A DNA stretch of 64,000 bases from Niebla homalea (lineage: Eukaryota; Ascomycota; Lecanoromycetes; Lecanorales; Ramalinaceae). Each line of letters begins with the position of its first letter. Position 1 is the first letter of the stretch. The translations under genes were made by a program, and so were the position numbers. The notes beneath the pieces were generated by a model. That model was not told where the DNA came from. It was given only the letters and a program-made list of their open reading frames with translations, and did not search any database. Shown here piece after piece: positions 1-11,491 of this stretch. The stretch covers positions 1,178,001-1,242,000 of the forward strand of contig JAHGAU010000007.1 of NCBI GenBank assembly GCA_019925105.1. The letters run 5' to 3'.

Positions 1-904
1 TCTTGGAGAACCCGAAAAGAACCGAAAACTGCATGCTGGTGAGGTTTGTACCGTCATTGTCAAGATTCGCTGCAAAAGACCCGAGCTAGCCGTCGGGGCT
101 TGGTATGGAAGCGCCCCAGATCCTGATTCGAATGCTCATCTATATGCGGAGCTGGAGCGCATGCTCCTTGGTTTCTCGGCCACCCCAATACTCTATGCTC
201 AGATGACTTATCACCATCCCTTACTGCCAGCATTCACAGTATGCTGTCACATGAAACCTTGCCTAATCAAACGCTTCATCGCCGCGCCCGGGGATATCGT
301 ACCCAGGACGAGCTCTGCTCTAGAGAGCAAGCAGAGAATGCTGGTGCACCAGCGGCTCTCTTATCATTACTTCACTCAGCTCAGCTCGCAAGAGGCGATG
401 TCTGCGTTGCAAAAAGTAATTGGGGAAGGAGGTGGACGCATGGCATGCCCTTCCTACGTTGCTCACTTGATGCAGGAACAGCTGTATCAGAAACGGCTTA
501 CTCGGCGGGCATCATTGTTTGGCTCACCAAAGACGCCCCGCCAGTCGACCGAGAGCGCATGCTCACGAGCTTCATTGGATCAGAATTCAGACCTGTCATC
601 AGGAGTACACGTAGGTCTAACCAAAAGAGTCTCATCAGCCCCAACACCAGGATCAGATAGCCATCGCAGCTTTGGTAAGAAGAGAGATGCCGCGAGGAGA
701 ATCTGGAGCGACATGAGACTGAAATCAAAGCCTCAAGGGTCACAAGAGACGATTGTGCCCGCTGATCGGGACATTGGAGGCAAGAGCGCGGATGCAGTCC
801 AGAAGACGGCTCTCAGGAACAAGCGAAGTATCGGCAATGATACTCTAAGGAGCTTGTCCCTTTCAGTCCAGAACTCGAATCGTATTGTGGCACCTTGGCT
901 CTGA
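1..904 (+). CDS. Unrecognised protein, 3' end only
   Basis: The frame is open from the left window edge to a TGA at 902-904, so the N-terminus lies outside the window; the ATG at 161 is probably internal. About 300 residues are visible. The first ~100 look folded, with alternating hydrophobic stretches and several cysteines. The last ~130 are rich in Ser, Arg and Lys and probably disordered, with serine/arginine patches that could be phosphorylated. I do not recognise the family and assign no function. Unrecognised introns are possible inside the span, because only the open frame supports it. The gene is followed by a three-copy degenerate repeat. Confidence 0.5.
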   Translation, partial: LGEPEKNRKLHAGEVCTVIVKIRCKRPELAVGAWYGSAPDPDSNAHLYAELERMLLGFSATPILYAQMTYHHPLLPAFTVCCHMKPCLIKRFIAAPGDIVPRTSSALESKQRMLVHQRLSYHYFTQLSSQEAMSALQKVIGEGGGRMACPSYVAHLMQEQLYQKRLTRRASLFGSPKTPRQSTESACSRASLDQNSDLSSGVHVGLTKRVSSAPTPGSDSHRSFGKKRDAARRIWSDMRLKSKPQGSQETIVPADRDIGGKSADAVQKTALRNKRSIGNDTLRSLSLSVQNSNRIVAPWL

Positions 905-937
905 GAATGAGATGCAAAGTCGAGTGATCCATCTTTT

Positions 938-1355
938 GGCTTCATAATGGTGGCGGATGGTTGATGTCTTGCTATTTTCGAAACAACACCGTCTCTCTCT
1001 CCAAAGCACCTAAGGGAAGATCGACAGCACCCTGTGGGTGTGTTATGAAGTACTCAAAATTGTCCGAGCCGAGCTTCCGGCTTCAAAAAGTTGACCGATG
1101 ATTGATGCACCAACCGTTTTTGGTGATGGTAGCTCTCGCCGTTGTGTGTCCAGTTGCTTGACCACAGCTCCTGTTGACGTGGTATGAGGAACTGAATGGT
1201 GTCTGAGTCAAGCCTTTGGCTTGAAGAGGCGGCAGATGGTTGATGTTGTACTGACCCTTCGCAATGATGGCTTATTCTCTTGTGTGTCCAACGGGTGAAT
1301 TGCAGCGCCTTGTTGGGGTGGTATCACTGGCTTGTACTATTCTTCCCGCCATCAC
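938..1355. repeat. Three degenerate ~140-bp tandem copies
   Basis: Three blocks begin with GGCTT at 938, 1079 and 1218, giving periods of 141 and 139 bp. They share, in the same order, GATG-N-TTGATG, a TGTGTGTCCA box (copies 2 and 3), CAGC-N-CCT-TG and GTGGTAT or a close variant. Copies 1 and 3 share GGC-R-GATGGTTGATGT. Similarity is clear but low, so this is an old duplication in noncoding DNA between the first gene and PEX7. The 3' limit is approximate. Confidence 0.6.
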
Positions 1356-1475
1356 TACTCTTGTACCTCTTCCAACACACACAGAGTATAGAAGAAGTCT
1401 TTGCGACTCGTAATGGTGCATCCCTATCCCCGGCCACAATTCCAGGTTGCCCACACGGATGCAGAAGTTTCAGCT

Positions 1476-2719
1476 TCAAGATCCCATGACGCTCCTCACA
1501 TCCCAAACGCACAACCTCTCATCCCATCCGACACTAGCAGCCCATCCTTCACTCCCGAATAGACACCAATCGACTCCACACACAAACTCCGTATGGCGAC
1601 CCATGCTGCCCAGCTCTCTAGCTCCCCCTTGCACCCGACCAAGCTCCGCACCTTTCGCATTGTTGAACCCATCATTCCACACGCGGCACGTCATGTCATA
1701 GCTGGCACTCAACAGCGTATCCGCCAAGTGGGGACTCCATGCCACCCTCCTGACCGCATAATCATGCCCCTGCATCACAGCCAAAGGCCCCTGCTCCGGG
1801 GCGCGGATGTCGAACGTGCGGATCAAGCGATCCACCCCCGCGGTCGCTACGACAGTACTGCGATATTTGTTCCAATCGTGCGTCAATGCCTCGGCTGGTT
1901 GGAACGGTCCCGCTGCTTGCGCCAGGCCACCGGGGCCGGCATTGGGGGCCAAGCGGGGGTTGGGCGAGTGGATGGGAATGGTGAGGGTGATGTGGTTGGA
2001 TGCGCTGGGAGGGGTGCGGAGGTCGAACATCCGGAGTTGGGAGTCGGAGCTCACGGCCGAGAGGATGGAAGGGTCGTGTGGGGAGAAGGCGGCCGAGTAG
2101 GTGCAGGCGTGGGTGGGCAGGGTGATGAGGGAGGTGGGGCGGTCGGGCGACCACTTCGGTCAGTCAAAACTCGCCCCATTAGCTAATGTTTGCGCTATCC
2201 CTGAGGGGAGCATGTAGGTGGGGGGGAGGGAGGAAGGGGGGAAAACGTACCACTTTGATGGTGCCGTCCCAGGAGCTGGAGCAGAACTTGTCTTTGTCGA
2301 CGAGGTTCCAGTGGACGGCGAAGACTTCGCGGTTGTGCTCCTGCCAGGATTGAACGGGGAACTCGTCCAGGCCTATATCGAAGAGCTTGATCGAGCCGTC
2401 GCCCGCGGCGACGAGGACTTGGTTTTCGTGCGTCTCGGACCAGGCGAGGTCGAAGAGGGAGTCTTGGGTGTCGAACCTGTGTCTGATGCGTCAGTGCCTT
2501 TACGGTGTGTGTGAGTCTTGGGCGACTTGATGTGACCGGAGGCAATCGCTCTCACCATTTCTCGGTTACGATGCCCTTGGGGGTCAAGCCCAGGATGTGA
2601 AGGCGCCCATTGCCCACCAGGCCGAAGTTCGCGGCCGAGGCTACGGCGATGCGAGAATCGAAGAAGGGGGAGTATTTGACCGCGTAGCCATTGAAGCCTT
2701 GAGTGCGGTATTCGAGCAT
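1476..2719 (-). CDS. pex7: PEX7, peroxisomal PTS2 receptor
   Basis: Three exons (2719-2556, 2476-2251, 2153-1476) give 355 residues. Pex7 is the cytosolic receptor that binds the N-terminal PTS2 signal and carries cargo to the peroxisome docking complex. The protein is a WD40 propeller. The N-terminus (MLEYRTQGFNGYAVKYSPFF) is the diagnostic Pex7 start. Blades are visible from WD/FD dipeptides such as DGTIKVW, LRMFDLR, RTFDIRAP, TCRVWND and LCVWDVR. Both introns have GT-AG ends and keep the frame through EKW-FDTQ and TIKV-WSPD. The last exon is rich in G/C third positions. The reading ends at Met-Gly-Ser, which fits the length of fungal homologs. Family assignment is firm; exon edges are inferred. 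Confidence 0.93.
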
Positions 2720-4576
2720 CGCCGGCAAAGCATACTTGATGGGTCCGGGAGAGTAGTCAGCTGTACGCTCTGCTGCTAGGGATAAACCAAAAGATGCAGG
2801 GCATAGGCGGTGACGTATGGTGTTGGCGGGGCTGCCTGCTTAGTGCCCCCTATTTCGCCCCCTATTCGGCCTAGCTTCGCCCTCTTTTCCGCCTCATCTT
2901 TTCACTCTCGCGTTTCGTAGGTAGCATACCTGACCAACAAATGCCGAACACCATTGTTGCAGTTGACTACCGATAAATTATCTCATTCCGATACTCTATA
3001 AGCAACCTTGGAAGTGCACGTCAAGACGAATATCACAAGTCTAGTCTCCAATGGTCTTGGTGCTGTCTGTGCTGGAATGGCTACGGCTCCATTTCACTGA
3101 CATCTTGCTCGAACCCTAGCATGCAACCATTTCCCTTTCCTTACTGACGCCCAAAACCCCTTGACAGGACCGTACCATCGAGGTACTCCATCAAAGTCAC
3201 TTCCCTACTCCGTCTTGTTCGCCTCTACCGAGACGTGTGGGTCGTAAGCAAAGACCTAAAAAAACGAGTAAGGCCGACTGAGTGTATGACTACCCTACGT
3301 CCGTCCCTGCTGGGGAACTTGGCCCCACAAATTCGCACAAGCCATTTCGGTCAGGGTTTCTGTATCTTGTTCATAATCCTGTTATCAGGGTGGTGATTCA
3401 TATTTTGATCCGAATCCAGAAAATCGATTCCTTCGCTGCCACTCATGGCCTGAACGAGGGAGTACGCCCGAGTCTGCCAGGGCTCCAGGCTGATGTATGA
3501 CATGCTGTCCCACCTCAAGCCTTTGAGCCCTGTACCTTTGTAGAAGTTTTTCAGACTCCTTACAATCGGCACTGTCCCAGATGTGCACAACAAGACCGGT
3601 GCTGTCAGGAAAGGTTATGGCAGTGTGTACCGGATAAGGACACTATAATCCTGTGGCATAGGCTTTGACCTTTACCTGGCCTGCGTGGTGGCCTCCAGAC
3701 ACGAACACAGCTGCAAGAATGATCGTAGCTTTAGACGTCGTAAAAGCTCTTTCTTCCTTCTGATCGTGAGAAGGAAACTCGAAGTGTGTGTGAAATGTGA
3801 AATAGTCACTGTGTCAAAAGCGAATAGACTCGAATGGGGTTATTCTGGAAGGGATAGGAATGTCAACAGCTGGGCATGCGATAGACTTTCATGACTGTCC
3901 CACCCTTGGTGGGAATACTGGATTACGATGGGCGAAGGAAGAATTCTTAGACATTAGTTGCAAGGACAAGACTTGCGTTATGATGAAGTGTCGGACAAAG
4001 CATTGAGAATCACGTATTTAGCGACAGAGGTAGCATTGACAAGGATCATGGTCGCTCTCTAGGAATCTCCATCTTGCTTAGAATACTGGACTCATTGTTG
4101 AGCGTACAAGCAGGTCATACTGTCCGAGGAAGCACTTCCTTAGACGCACATTATTATCCCAAACCTTTAACACCATCAACATTTGCGTGTTAGGATGCTG
4201 GCGAAACGTTAAGCGGGAACAAATAGATGATATCACGTGACTGAGCTCGACCAGCCTCCTCCTTGGCGCTCCAGCCACCTACCTTTTCCAGGTACGACGA
4301 TCCGATGAAATCACCCAGTCTACGACAGATCAGCATGATGAGAATTCTACAGTCGCCCTGGCGCATTTCATTCTCCTACTCCACCTTTACAATTGCCTTC
4401 ATGTCGCTCATTGATAGTCTTTCTTAATTTCGCAGTGTCCGCACTCTCATCTCGTTCCTATCATTCAATCGCCCCACCGGGATCCCCCCGTTCCGAGCTT
4501 CATAAACAGACTCCCGGTACAAATAGAACAGCTAATTCGTTCTATCGAACCCGCCATACCTTCACTTGCTCCGAGA
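2720..4576. other. Intergenic, 1.86 kb
   Basis: No supportable gene. The region separates divergent PEX7 and the gene at 4577, so both promoters lie here. A 12-bp unit, GCCCCCTATTTC, is directly repeated at 2845-2867, about 130 bp upstream of the PEX7 ATG. Short open frames around 3280-3600 and 4080-4280 lack homology I recognise or coherent starts. Confidence 0.5.
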
Positions 4577-5308
4577 ATGCCGCCAGTGATTCCTCATGTC
4601 TTACACCATCCTCCCGAGATACGCGCCTTGGTTTCCTCGGCCGTCAACATTCTTGCAGAACGGGGCAATGATGTCCTGACACCCACTCCAACCCTCAAAC
4701 CCCGCTCTCTGGCATCGCTTTTCAGAAGACAAGCCACTACCACCGTCACTTCCACATCTTCGGGCCCGCCAATAATACCAGCAACTTACTCTGGTTTGAA
4801 CACGGGTCCGGCTCCAGGAACAGTCGTTGGCATAGTCTTTGGCGCTGTAGCTGGCTTCCTCCTCCTCCTATGGCTCATCTATACCTGCTTCTCTATCGGT
4901 GGCGCCCCGCCAGTATCCTCTGTTGTGGACGAAAGGGAGGAGGTTGTTATCCGGCGGCGATCGCGATCTTCACCCCGTCGTGAAGTGTCTAGCCATTCGA
5001 GATCTGAGGTGATCGAGGTATCACAAACAAGAGACCGGACGCGTAGCCCCAGCCCGCCGAGCCCGGTGAGAAGTCCGCCACGAAGGCAGAGCAGTCGGCG
5101 GGAAACAGTGATATTAGAAACCACTCGACGAGCCAGCAGACCCCCGCCCCCGCCCCCGCCTCCGGACGACATTGTGGAAGTAGTAGAAGAGCATAGTCCT
5201 GCACCACCAAGCAGGAGAGCTAGCAGGAGACAAAGTGGATATCGAACGGTCGATCCAACCGATTTCGGAGGCGGCGATCGGCCAATGCGAAGTGTCAGTC
5301 GACGGTGA
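4577..5308 (+). CDS. Small single-pass membrane protein, unnamed
   Basis: An uninterrupted 243-residue frame begins at the ATG at 4577. The N-terminal ~70 residues are polar and Pro/Thr/Ser-rich and end in a PGTVVGIVFGAVAGF-type start of a transmembrane helix (about residues 76-100). The C-terminal ~140 residues are highly charged, with Arg/Ser-rich SR-like tracts, an eight-proline run and acidic patches. The layout (short lumenal or outer part, one helix, basic cytoplasmic tail) matches a widespread family of unnamed ascomycete membrane proteins. There is no catalytic motif and no function is assigned. Confidence 0.75.
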   Translation: MPPVIPHVLHHPPEIRALVSSAVNILAERGNDVLTPTPTLKPRSLASLFRRQATTTVTSTSSGPPIIPATYSGLNTGPAPGTVVGIVFGAVAGFLLLLWLIYTCFSIGGAPPVSSVVDEREEVVIRRRSRSSPRREVSSHSRSEVIEVSQTRDRTRSPSPPSPVRSPPRRQSSRRETVILETTRRASRPPPPPPPPDDIVEVVEEHSPAPPSRRASRRQSGYRTVDPTDFGGGDRPMRSVSRR

Positions 5309-6473
5309 CAAGGATGATATCTGGTGTACAGGACGAAGTTTGAAGAGCACAGCTTGTGCCAAATACATGTCTAGGGCCGCAGTGACGGCCTTCCATTGCA
5401 GCGGCGAGGTGACCAACGGGGAGCCCGGCAGGCCTGTCAGCGAGAGTTCCCCTGCCGGATTTTACCAGCCACGGAATACTCTGACTGCTAACATACACCA
5501 CTACCTTGGAGTTTAAATTCACGTGCGAAGCCACAATTGAGGAGTTTGAACATTTAGCGAGGCGAAAGGGAGATGGTGTAAATAGGGGGAGGTATCAGGT
5601 GGGACCATCATACTGGAGGTGTTTAATAGTAATTGAGCACTACAAGGGGTGCAAGCGAATGTACACGATGGAAAAGTCGACATATAGGTGCATGATATTG
5701 TATCCACTTCGAAGAGAAGCAGTGATAGCGAGTCCATGCACGCATTTGGTTTCAGCTACAATGCAGGTGATAGAAGTTGATTTATTTCAACACCATTCTA
5801 TGTGAACGTTGCCTACTCGAAGTTATATTTGATGCCCGCCTCTGGTTGTGGCTTCTCGTCCACCAGAAGATCACCCATCTGCTACAATTCAGGACTGTTG
5901 TTGCATACATGCACGGCCCCCGACGAGCCGCAACCTAATACATGGGCATAGGCTGCAAGCTCGATGAAATGTGCTCAGGAGTCGAGATGTATTAATGAAT
6001 TGATCCTGATCGAAATTTTGGGTGAGTTACCCCAGCGGCTGCGTCTTTGTGCCCATTGAGGCCACAGAAAACAACCAGCAATCGACTCATCATATACCGT
6101 TGCTGTAATAAGATGCTGGCTCCATAAGCCTGCAACATCCAATATCGAATCGATGTGCAAAAGCATAATTGACGAGGCCAAGAACGTGGCAACGTAACGA
6201 ACGCGTCACTCCCACACCCAAATCGGGCCTCCAACCCTTCAGCCTAAAAGCGGCAATCCCGGGGGAGCCGAGCCCAAGCCTGCGCCACAGTCCCCATTGC
6301 GTCCTCTAGACTTCCCTACCTCACCTTACAGTACAAAAAACCCATATCCTCTCGCATCCCGGACCGCTACATATCGACCTTCTATCATCCTCCATCCTCC
6401 ACCCATCATCCTAACCCACTACCACTAAACCCTTCCTCCTCCTCCTCCTCCTCCCCAACACCACAACAATACC
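5309..6473. other. Intergenic, 1.16 kb, with CT-rich leader
   Basis: No gene seen. The last ~60 bases before the CYSTM start codon are almost pure pyrimidine, with a CTC triplet run around 6434-6453. Such tracts are common in leaders of strongly expressed filamentous-fungal genes. Confidence 0.45.
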
Positions 6474-6851
6474 ATGTCCAACAAATACGACTCCGCCCCC
6501 CCACCGCAGTACCCCCCTCCCGTCCACCAGGACGCGGGCCCCTACAACCCCGCCGGCTCGCCCGCTCCGCAGGGCTACTACGGCCAGCAAGCCCCTCAGG
6601 GCGATTATTACTACAACCAGCAGCAGCAGCAGCAATATCCGCCACAGCAAGGTTATCCGCAGCAGGGCGGGTACGGGTATCCACAGCAGCAGCAGCAGCA
6701 GCAGCAGGGGATGTATTATGGCCAGCAGGGGCAGCCGCAGGGGTATTATGCCGGGAATGATAGGGGAAGAGGGGGTGGGGCGGGGGAGGGGATCTGTGCC
6801 GGGTTGCTGGCCGCGTGTGCCTGTTGTTGCTGTTTGGACTTTTTGTTCTGA
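6474..6851 (+). CDS. Gln/Tyr-rich CYSTM-family protein
   Basis: An intronless gene for 125 residues. Residues 1-100 are low-complexity Pro, Gln, Tyr and Gly (runs such as QQQQQQYPPQQGYPQQGG). The C-terminus is the hallmark: GICAGLLAACACCCCLDFLF, a cysteine-rich hydrophobic segment of the CYSTM type. CYSTM proteins are small membrane-associated proteins of eukaryotes linked to stress tolerance; the cysteine helix is thought to insert in or lie on membranes, possibly through lipidation. Two CAG/CAA runs (6618-6633, 6684-6707) code for polyglutamine and are length-variable candidates. The family call rests on the tail; the biological role is inference from the family. Confidence 0.85.
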   Translation: MSNKYDSAPPPQYPPPVHQDAGPYNPAGSPAPQGYYGQQAPQGDYYYNQQQQQQYPPQQGYPQQGGYGYPQQQQQQQQGMYYGQQGQPQGYYAGNDRGRGGGAGEGICAGLLAACACCCCLDFLF

Positions 6852-7184
6852 GGCGCGGGAACCGCGAACTGGAGCATGGTGCGGTTCTTTGGGGGGAGGA
6901 TGCACTGGGGCTGGTGGGGTTGGCCGATGCTCACTGGAGGGGTCAATGTGATCGGAGGCATTGAAATGGTTCTGTGTCAAGCGGATGCAAAGATACACGC
7001 CGGCATTGCAACGGTGTTCGGTACCGGTTTACAGCGATGGCAAATTGACCTTGAGATATTCTGCAGTCAGCTAATTGTCACATATCCAATTCTTGTAAAT
7101 CTTCAAGCACCTGATCTTAATCGTCGCCTTATGCATACATATGCGACTGAGCAACATTTGACGTTCCAAAGCGATTAAACTTTA
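6852..7184. other. Convergent 3' region between CYSTM gene and BFR1
   Basis: 333 bp between two convergent stop codons. It should hold both 3' ends. I see no further gene or repeat. Confidence 0.4.
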
Positions 7185-8891
7185 TCAACTCGCGTTATCT
7201 TCAATAGACACTTCCTCCATTTCTTTGGCTACATCGTCTGCAACATCCTTCTCTTGTGACAAGTCCGCCTCGGCATCAGCCTTGCCATTGACCGACTGGT
7301 TCACGGCTGCTGGCTTCTTCGATACATCACGCGTTCTCTGACTGGCCGTATTTGGCGACTGGCCCTCCTTAGCTTCGGATTCAAGGCGATCGATCTCCTT
7401 CTGGGCCTTCTCAATATTCTGGTACCAGGTCAGCTTAGAACACGCTTGTCCCACACGAATGTCTAAGTGGCCGTGGACATACCTCTTTCGTTTTCGATTC
7501 TTGTTCACTTTTCCACTTCTCTTTCTTCTCCTTCAATTTGTCCACGACCGCGGGCACGTCACTTTGGGACATGGGCGGTTCAACACTGATTTTGGCCATG
7601 CTCTCAATAATGCCAAGGCTCAGGTTGAACTTCCCTTCTGTGGGCGTTCCTGGAGCAGGTGAGCCTGTAGTGTTGCCCCTCTTGCTCTTCTTGCCCTTTT
7701 TCCCACCAGTCCCCATGAAGTAGTTATCCTCATTGTCCTCCTTCTTTACCACCTTCATGCCTTTGATCTCTGTATGGCTGTCAACACTTCGCTGAGCCTC
7801 TGCCGCAAAACCACTAGGCCCTCGCAAGGGCTTTGAGGCTTCTGAGGCTGATTTGTCGAAATAACGAATGAGACCCTCGGCGGTCTTGATTTCATCAGTA
7901 TATGCTGGCTGGCTAGCTTCCTCAAGCTTCTCATTGGCGATGCGTTTCCGTTTTTCTTTATAGTACGCATCCCGTTCTTCCTTCTCCCTTGCCTGCCGTA
8001 ATCTGTATTGTTCTTGATCGTACTCTCGGTATGCTTTTCTGGCGTTGTAATATTGATCCTTGATTTCTCGCACCGACTTGTACTTTGCTTGTCTATCAGC
8101 GTAAGCTTTGTTCTGCTCGTCTCGTAGGGCGTGAAGGCCCTTGTATGCTTCGTCCTGTTCGGCTTTGATCGCTTTGAACTCCTTGTCTAGCTGATCATAC
8201 TTTTGACTGAGTGCTTTCGCTTCAGGGTTCTCCATTGATTTCTTTAGCTCCGCGATTTGAGCTTTGACATTGTCGATGCCCCTTTCCGCTTCAGTGAAAG
8301 TCCCGAAGGCCTTCCTCTGCTTCCGAAGGCTTGATTGCTCGGCAATAGCCTTCTTCTGATCGACAAGTGTAGCACTGCTGGACTCGGCGATCTTCTCCTG
8401 ACGCTGAATTTCACGGTCGATGTCTTCTACGCTCTTGTAGGGGACCTGACTTCGTTTGGCCTTCTGCTCATTTTGCCTCGACTTCAGCTGGGCATCGAGA
8501 GCGCTGATCTTGTCTTGGACAGAGCCTCTAGCAGATTTGAAGCCAGATTGCTGCTGCCGTATTGCTGCCAGTTCGGACTTCAGCTCTTGAGTTCTTTTGC
8601 CGCTTGGAGAGTTGCTATTTTTGGGTTGGGCAAGATCGATTTTGGCTTTCAAAGCATTCTAGAACACAGGTCAGCGGTGAAGATTGTCGTACTGTTTTCT
8701 GATCAATCACACACAAACTTTTCCTGGGCGACGTCCAACACTTTCTCGGCCTCCGACAAAGTCTTCTTGTAAGCAGCCTCGTCCGGCTTCTCAGGCTTTC
8801 CAGCCCTAGCAGTTGGAGCCTGAGAGGTTTTCTCCGAACCAGCATCAATTGTTGACATTGCTATGGCAGAAGGCGTTGCGACGTCGGCCAT
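7185..8891 (-). CDS. bfr1: BFR1-type mRNP and nuclear segregation protein
   Basis: Three exons (8891-8715, 8658-7483, 7418-7185) give 528 residues. The second intron contains a CTGAC branch site 15 nt before its acceptor. In yeast, Bfr1 binds mRNAs and associates with polysomes at the ER together with Scp160, and its loss affects ploidy and secretion. The sequence shows the family's build: a Lys/Glu/Gln-rich, nearly all-helical coiled coil over residues ~35-300, including LKSELAAIRQQQSGFKSARG and KAYREYDQEQYRLRQAREKE. A basic GGKKGKKSKRG patch and a second shorter coiled coil follow near the C-terminus. The start is the first ATG of an exon in frame with the coil. Confidence 0.88.
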
Positions 8892-10539
8892 CTTGGGGGA
8901 GGCGCAAGCTGAAATAATTCTGTGATATTTGGCGAAACGATCAAGTCACGGGCGAAGGGAAGATTGTCACCATAAGTCTGAAGCTGTCGGCGTGTGACTG
9001 AGGAGTGACTGGCTGTAGCAATTACGATCCCCACAATTGCTCTTTCCCACAGCGGACTTGCGCGCCTCTTAAGAAAATATTTATGCTCGAGGATCATCAC
9101 TCGGTCAAGGTTTATGCTTGTGTGTAATGGGAGGAATAGGGAGGATATTGGTACACCAAGCTAGCCACGAACAGCTTAGACCAAACCTTTCTTTGTTGAT
9201 TCTCACTCTCCAATAAACAAATTCCCCTTCCTTCCCTACATCCTCCATCTCTTAATTCAAGCCAGTCAGGCCAGAGCCCACAAATTCGGGAATTTGGAAT
9301 TTCCGTGATGAATTCTTGTGACACTTCGCCTAGGGACACGCAATCTTTGACTTGTAAATGCTCAATTCCAAGGATGTGTGACTGTTAGGTCTTTGACGCA
9401 CAAACCTGGAATTGAGGTATCGGACATCCCCAGCGCATTGCCGGACACAGTGCTTCCTCATATTGAAGATCTTAATCTGCATCCATGACAACAAGCATAA
9501 TACTCTGTCGACTTGTGCGTGGTTCATTCGTTCTGCTGCAGGTAGGAAAACGGGCTGCATGTTTGTTTGACTGGGGCAATCAATCTGCTCACAAAAAGCC
9601 TGGAGTGAGTGGGCGAAACGCCTCTCTGTTCTTCATGAAAAGTGAGTGACTGTTGAAGCTTCAATTCCTTCGTTTCTTGTACGAGTCTGAGTTTTTCAGC
9701 AAGGTCCCAAGGTTATACCACCAGGTCGATTTGGTTTCTAACAATGTCAGGGGTTCAATTGAGCATTTGCATGCTGTCAATCGTTGTCCAATCGATCCTT
9801 CCTTTTCCAAAGAATTTTGCGTTTCGATGCTCGGACAGGAGATGAGGTACCCTGTCCATCAAAAATTCTGTGACATTACGACGCGGAATAAATTGTCCAA
9901 CTTTCCATGCACCTTCTTGGGAATGATACCGCGTGATTGGATGTTCCATGAACGTACCATCATGCCGCAGTCTTGACCCTGTGAACAGCATAGTGGTGTT
10001 CTTTGCCAAGGCGGTCAAGTCCTTTCCTCTCAAAGAAAGAGGCCCTGGTCGTTGCAGCCAGGACAATATTCGTGTACGGGTAATGTATTGGCTTGCAAGC
10101 ATATCTCTGGCGTCTCTACAAATATCCGAATAGAGCTTTATTCCCGCTAGCAGCCGTTGGATGGTTAAACTCGGATAAGCCATGCGGTGGGGCCTAGCGC
10201 CTCGAAATCTTCCCCCAGCCCACGGCCTTGCCCAACCACCTTCTGCTAACTTGCAACAAGCATGGCTTTCTCAGTGAAGGACGTCCCGTCAAGCTCGGTC
10301 GCGATGAGGGGTCTGATGCAACTTCGTCTGAGAGGACCGACAGAGGTGCAAAAGCGTGTCCCATGTGAGGAAGACAAAGCTGGATGCTTATGTGACGCCA
10401 AAGGCGACGACATATGCTCTGCGCGAACGCAGTGCCTTGACGCCGATGCCAAATTTGCTTACACAGGTACGCACCACACATCTAAAATACTACCGTGTTC
10501 TCATTAGAACGATTAGGTCTCAATATTCTACAGATCGCC
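8892..10539. other. Intergenic, 1.65 kb
   Basis: Upstream of both BFR1 (-) and the gene at 10540 (+). No supportable gene. A 142-codon minus frame (9755-10183) and frames at 10262-10480 are open but unrecognised. A reading from 10332 to a GT at 10466, joined to an AG just before 10532, could add an N-terminal exon to the next gene; I could not decide this. Confidence 0.4.
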
Positions 10540-11043
10540 ATGGCGGATTCTCGAGGATCTCCTCACAGTCAAGCGTTCTCTCGTCAATTATACATGGACG
10601 CATTGGTCTATCTACACAAAGGGTTGCCATCAGATCTGGATCATTGGGAGCTTGATAAGCTGCGCCAATCTCTTCCTACCAATGTCAACCGCGATCGGGG
10701 TTCGCTAGATACGAAGAGGCCCTCAAAACCTTCATTGCTTCATCGAGCTCTAGCGACATGTATTCTTCAAATTTGCCTCATCATCCGCCTCATCATGCCA
10801 TACCTTAGGTCAATGGTTACAGCTTCTTACCAGTACGAGCGGTCTCATCAAATCTATGAAACAGTGTTGACCTCTGGGATGACGGCTGTGGACTACCTGG
10901 GAAAGCAAGCAATCAAATTTACCAAATACGCTCTACGCCATGAGTTTTCGATGCGATGCATCCTCTACTGTGTGGATGGTATTCAGGGCGGCCTGACTGA
11001 GGGTTTAGTAAAAGGTTTGAGGCTGATGGAGACTGCACCATGA
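10540..11043 (+). CDS. Conserved-looking fungal membrane protein, unnamed
   Basis: 167 residues from the ATG at 10540; the frame is open 45 bp further upstream without another ATG. The N-terminal half (SRQLYMDALVYLHKGLPSDL then LRQSLP) resembles an unnamed ascomycete family in which a YxxALxYLxRGLPxDL motif precedes a hydrophobic hairpin. Here the hairpin is about residues 70-105 (ATCILQICLIIRLIMPYL). Amphipathic, Gly-rich helices follow and end near GGLTEGLVKGL. It probably associates with membrane, but no function can be given. An upstream exon is possible. Confidence 0.6.
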   Translation: MADSRGSPHSQAFSRQLYMDALVYLHKGLPSDLDHWELDKLRQSLPTNVNRDRGSLDTKRPSKPSLLHRALATCILQICLIIRLIMPYLRSMVTASYQYERSHQIYETVLTSGMTAVDYLGKQAIKFTKYALRHEFSMRCILYCVDGIQGGLTEGLVKGLRLMETAP

Positions 11044-11491
11044 ATATCCCGAAAGTTGTGTTTCCTTTACCGCTTTGGGGCGACTGAATCTAGTCATTTG
11101 GTTATTGATTTCACTCGAAATCACCCAATCTGGAAGAAAATTGAGCTATTCAAGCTTCTTGACAGGCAATGCAATTGTCATTGACTAAATTCTTTATCCC
11201 AAATTCTCCACCGTTCGAGTAGCTAGAAAGACAATTGACTCGATGAAAGTCACTTCGACACAATCCCGTCAGAACAAAAGCAAACAAAGGACAGAGCTGC
11301 AACGACAAAGGCTTTCCTCAATGGCATTCTCACCCTAGCACCTTTGTCCTTCACATGTGAAATTTTCTGAGCGAGTATATAGGTATTGTCATTACGGATG
11401 TTCCTGCTTGATGTACCCCGTGCTCTCTATTCCGTGAAAGATCATCTCGACATTCCTTAAATATAGATCAAAGACCTCAGCAGCATCTACC
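11044..11491. promoter_or_regulatory. Intergenic, promoter side of 11492 gene
   Basis: About 450 bp without a gene. A TATATA element lies near 11375, about 115 bp before the next ATG. Whether it acts as a TATA box is inference from position. Confidence 0.35.

Noticed and set aside
6411..6998. 195-codon minus frame over the CYSTM gene
   Set aside because: Low-complexity mirror of the CAG-rich plus-strand gene, and the CYSTM tail fixes the coding strand.
9755..10183. 142-codon minus frame, possible small gene
   Set aside because: Protein-like in part, but no family recognised, no supporting splice or start context, and opposite-strand frames of similar length overlap it.
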